From Fodinibacter sp038210185 (GTDB lineage: Bacteria > Actinomycetota > Actinomycetes > Actinomycetales > Dermatophilaceae): a DNA stretch of 9,200 bases. Made by a program: the position numbers and the translations under genes. The DNA lies in the NCBI GenBank assembly GCA_038210185.1, contig JBBQWX010000166.1, positions 1 to 9,200 of the forward strand, read 5' to 3'. This document shows positions 6,262 through 9,200 of this stretch, piece by piece. The notes under the pieces were generated by a model. That model had not been told where the DNA came from. It saw only the letters and a program-made list of their open reading frames with translations, and did not search any database. Position 1 is the stretch's first letter; each line of letters starts with the position of its first letter.

Positions 6262-9200
6262 CGCGCCATCCCCGGACCTCGGGGTTGGTCGTGTCGTATG
6301 GGGCTGTTGCGACGTTCGTAGTTGGCGCGGCGGCGTGGCTCGTCGAGGACTGTGAGGCGGTCTGGGGCTGTGGTGGCGTCCTCGCTGGCCCACTCCAGGG
6401 GGCCAGGCCCGTTGGGGTCCTGGGGGTCGGGCAGGTGGCGTTGGAGGCGCCACCAGAGGGCGGATGCCGCGTGGTCGTCGGGTAGTGGCGCGCCGGTGAT
6501 GGTGTGGAGCAAGGTGTGTGCGTCGATCCCATTCACTGCGAGCCCGGCGAGGTGTTCGGCCAGCCGCGGGGTGTAGTCGTCGTGTCGGGTGGCGGGGACC
6601 AAGGCGTGAATGAGGTTGGTCCAGTCGGTCAGAGTCGCGCTGTTGCTCCTGCTCCCCCGGGCGTCGAGGTCGCGTTGCCAACGTGCGTCGGCCTTGGCGG
6701 GTTGCGTTGGTCCGGTGGGCCGTTGGTCGCTGTCGAGGATGGTGTTGGCGGCGCGCCAGACGGCGAGGTCGGCGAGCAGGTCGGGGGAGGGGAGTGAGCG
6801 GCCTGGTGGCCACCAGCTCGGGGTGTTCGCCGTGTTGGTGGCCTGGCGGCCCACTGCGTCGGCGAGTGTGGTGACGAGGTCAGACCGGGCGTTCAGGTAG
6901 GCGCCCCAGTGCGGGTTATCGCGGAGATCGGTGGGGATACCGGGGAGCCAGGGGAGTGGTCCGTTGCCGGCCGTGGGGTGGTCGTCCAGGCGCCAGTCGA
7001 GGACGGCGGCGCGGTCGTCGGCGCTGTCCAGCTCGCGGGCGCTGGCTGCGAAGTGGAGCGCGGGGATGGGGTCGGTACCGGTGGCGGCGAGCAGGATGAG
7101 GTCGGCGCGCAGGGTCGGCCAGGCGGGGTCCTCGGCGATGCCGGGCACGATCCGGTCGGCCCCGGCCTCGAGCGCGGCGACAGCTGTGGCGCCGAGGTGG
7201 TGTTCCGCGGCGACGTGCAGGGCGTCGACGTAGCGAGCGGTCGCGGCGCCGAGCCGGACGGTGGGAGAGGCGTGCTCGCGGGCGGTGGTGGTGGCCGAGA
7301 CGGGGGCGTCGTCGCGGGCCAGGATGCTCTCGAGGATGTCGGTGGCGGTCGGCGGGCGGACGTTCTCTGGTCGGGTGATGTCGTAGGGGTCGCCGTCGCC
7401 GACGACCTGCAGGTAGAGGTGGTTGGCATCGGCGCCGCGGGTGAGCGCCGTGTACAGCTGCTGACGGGTCTCGTCCCCAGTGGCCAGGGCGTGGACGGCG
7501 TCCACGGAGATGCCCTGGGCGCCGTGGATCGTCGTGGCGTAGCCGAGCTCGGCGGCAGCGGCGACGTAGTCCGCGGGCAGGGTTACCCGACGTCCACTGC
7601 CTGTGTGTTGCACCCCGAGTGACCGGTCGCGGTTGACCTTATGGACGGTCCACCGGTCGCCGTTCTTGACCCAGTCGCTCCCGCTCACCCGTAGCCGGCG
7701 GTCGTTTGTGCGGGTGACGATGGTGTCGCCTACGTAGGCGGTGTTGCGGTCGGCCAGGCGCACTCCACGCCCAGACTCGCGGCCGGCCAGGCGGTGGGCT
7801 TGGGCGTGCTGGTTGAGCTGGGAGACCAGGTCCCGGGTGGGAGCGAGCATCAGGGTGTCGAGCCCCTGGGCGCGGTCTTTGGCCCAGGCGGTAAAGACGT
7901 CCTGGGTGATGGTGGCGAGGTCGCCGACGTGGACGCGTTCATGGTCGAGGTAGTACCCGAGAGCCTCGGTGTGCCCCTCACGCAGGGCGAGGGAGGCGGT
8001 GCCTTCGACGGAGTCGGTGAACCGCATCAGCTCGTCCAGGTGCAGCGCGCCGTGGGTGGCGGCGATGTCCCTGAGGACGCCGCCGGCGCCGATGGCGGCG
8101 AGCTGTTGGTTGTCGCCGATGAGGCGGACCTGCCCGCCGCGGGCGGTGACGAACGCGACGGTGGTGTCCAGGGAGAGGGTGTCGGCCATCCCGGCCTCGT
8201 CGATCACGACCAGGGAGCGTGGCCCGATCGCGGCAGCCCAGTCGGGCAGGGCGCCGGCGCTGATTGACCAGGTGAGCTTGGCCAGGGTGTCGGTGGTGGA
8301 GCCGGTCTGCTCCCGTAGGACGGCGGCTGCGGCGGCGGAGGGGGCGAGCCCGATCACGGTGCCGCCGTCCTCGGTCCAGGCCGCCGTGAGGGCGCGCATG
8401 GCGGTGGTCTTCCCGGCGCCGGCGGGAGCGATCGCCAGCTGCAGGCGGGCGCCGGAGGTGGCCATCTGGGTGACCAGGGCAGCTTGTCCGGGGTTGAGGG
8501 CGACGCCGTTTGCGGCCTGCTCGAGCAGGGCCATCTCGACACTGTCCGGGTTGGCACGGTGCCGGTCGATGATTCCGGCGGCCTCGACGAGGCGCTGCTC
8601 GGCGGCCAGGATCTGCTGACTTGTGTAGACGGCGGAGCCGGCCACCTCGTACATGCTGGACCCGTCGGTGCGGCGCAGCTCGGCCGGCTCTTCGATGCCG
8701 TCGCCGGCCGGGGTCAGCCGCACCGAGGCGGTTGTCAGGGTGTGATCGGTGACCAGGTGCACGACGGTGTCGACGTGCTCGGCGGGCAGGTTCGCGGCAC
8801 GGACCTGGCGGTGGGCCTCGGCGCGCACGTGCCAGACCTGCCAGTTGGAGCGGCGGGCCTGGATCTCGTCGCGGACCCGCGTGGCGGTCTCACGGATCCA
8901 GGCGGCATCCACCGTGCTGGTTGGTGCTCCGCGGCCGGCGGACAGGGCAGCAGCGACCATGAAGGTCACACCCTGAGCCCCGCCGAGGACGTCCTCGGCC
9001 TGCTCGCGCCATGCGGCGCGTTGCTCGGTCAGGGTGCGTGGTTCGTGCTTGGCGTCGCGGGTCTCCAGGGTGGCCTGCTGCGCGAGGGCGATGGATTCCA
9101 CGACGGTCGGTGGCCGTCCGTGTTCGGCTTGGAACGCGGTCGCGAGCTCGCCGCGGCGGGCCTCGATGCTGGCCCGTCGGGTGGACCACCGGGTGTTCAA
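6258..9200 (-). CDS. MobF-type conjugative relaxase/helicase, N-terminus beyond window
   Basis: The visible 980 residues are the helicase part of a TraA/TrwC-like MobF relaxase, which nicks and unwinds plasmid or element DNA for conjugative transfer. Numbering from the right edge, residues 6-70 (STRRASIEARR, later QQATLETRDAK) are the linker that normally follows the TrwC HUH nuclease domain. That domain, with its catalytic tyrosine and three-histidine metal site, would lie beyond 9200. The SF1 helicase follows. Walker A is APAGAGKTT (258-266), Walker B is VVIDEAGM (331-338) and motif III is IGDNQQL (361-367). TIHGAQG (557-563) and LYTALTRGADANHLYL (582-597) are motifs V and VI. The region from about 600 to 980 is a divergent, alanine-rich tail seen in actinobacterial members. 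The TTG at 9200 is only the window edge and should not be taken as the start. No frameshift is seen, so the helicase appears intact. The excisionase-like gene lies downstream. Confidence 0.93.
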   Translation of the reverse strand: MNTRWSTRRASIEARRGELATAFQAEHGRPPTVVESIALAQQATLETRDAKHEPRTLTEQRAAWREQAEDVLGGAQGVTFMVAAALSAGRGAPTSTVDAAWIRETATRVRDEIQARRSNWQVWHVRAEAHRQVRAANLPAEHVDTVVHLVTDHTLTTASVRLTPAGDGIEEPAELRRTDGSSMYEVAGSAVYTSQQILAAEQRLVEAAGIIDRHRANPDSVEMALLEQAANGVALNPGQAALVTQMATSGARLQLAIAPAGAGKTTAMRALTAAWTEDGGTVIGLAPSAAAAAVLREQTGSTTDTLAKLTWSISAGALPDWAAAIGPRSLVVIDEAGMADTLSLDTTVAFVTARGGQVRLIGDNQQLAAIGAGGVLRDIAATHGALHLDELMRFTDSVEGTASLALREGHTEALGYYLDHERVHVGDLATITQDVFTAWAKDRAQGLDTLMLAPTRDLVSQLNQHAQAHRLAGRESGRGVRLADRNTAYVGDTIVTRTNDRRLRVSGSDWVKNGDRWTVHKVNRDRSLGVQHTGSGRRVTLPADYVAAAAELGYATTIHGAQGISVDAVHALATGDETRQQLYTALTRGADANHLYLQVVGDGDPYDITRPENVRPPTATDILESILARDDAPVSATTTAREHASPTVRLGAATARYVDALHVAAEHHLGATAVAALEAGADRIVPGIAEDPAWPTLRADLILLAATGTDPIPALHFAASARELDSADDRAAVLDWRLDDHPTAGNGPLPWLPGIPTDLRDNPHWGAYLNARSDLVTTLADAVGRQATNTANTPSWWPPGRSLPSPDLLADLAVWRAANTILDSDQRPTGPTQPAKADARWQRDLDARGSRSNSATLTDWTNLIHALVPATRHDDYTPRLAEHLAGLAVNGIDAHTLLHTITGAPLPDDHAASALWWRLQRHLPDPQDPNGPGPLEWASEDATTAPDRLTVLDEPRRRANYERRNSPIRHDQPRGPGMAR

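Larger units (their letters stand above)
5951..9200 (-). mobile_element. End of a conjugative/mobilizable element (partial)
   Basis: A MobF-type relaxase and a small excisionase-like HTH gene lie in tandem on the minus strand, a pairing common at one end of actinobacterial integrative elements and plasmids. No integrase, replication gene, type IV coupling gene or direct-repeat attachment site is visible in the window. The left limit given is simply the last recognizable element gene; the true boundary is probably in the 5242-5950 gap. The element continues beyond the right edge. Confidence 0.6.

Noticed and set aside
6909..7622. Plus-strand glycine/valine-rich frame opposite the relaxase
   Set aside because: Low-complexity antisense shadow of the relaxase helicase coding sequence.

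Overview
The window is very GC-rich, with dense codon bias toward G or C in the third position, long spurious antisense frames, GTG/TTG starts and actinobacterial-type protein families (LAL regulator, DUF4242 protein, MobF relaxase with a small excisionase). It most likely comes from a high-GC actinobacterium (for example a Nocardioides-, Pseudonocardia- or Mycobacteriales-like genus). I cannot name the species from the sequence alone.

Left part (1-5241): what looks like a chromosomal regulatory/metabolic cluster. The 3' part of a DUF4242-family gene (2-241, +) converges on a large LAL-type LuxR regulator with an N-terminal AAA ATPase (253-3198, -). Across a 156-bp divergent intergenic region carrying a perfect 12-bp palindrome, a small cupin gene (3355-3717, +) is followed by a berberine-bridge-enzyme-like FAD oxidoreductase (3785-5161, +). 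A strong GC hairpin (5219-5241) follows the oxidoreductase and probably ends this unit. The simplest reading is that the LAL protein senses a ligand and controls the divergent cupin/flavoenzyme pair. The substrate is unknown.

Middle part (5242-5950): about 700 bp without a credible gene. It is unusually rich in inverted repeats, including two mutually exclusive helices, a three-helix arrangement closed by a 7-bp long-range stem, and a terminator-like hairpin facing the minus strand. It may be a structured RNA, a decayed mobile element (a group II intron 5' part is one possibility), or the end of the neighbouring mobile element. It is the part of the window I can explain least.

Right part (5951-9200): the end of a conjugative or mobilizable element. 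It holds most of a MobF-type relaxase/helicase (minus strand, N-terminal nuclease domain beyond the right edge) followed 112 bp downstream by a 64-residue excisionase-like HTH gene with an excellent ribosome binding site. No integrase or attachment site can be seen, so the boundary between element and chromosome probably falls in the 5242-5950 gap.
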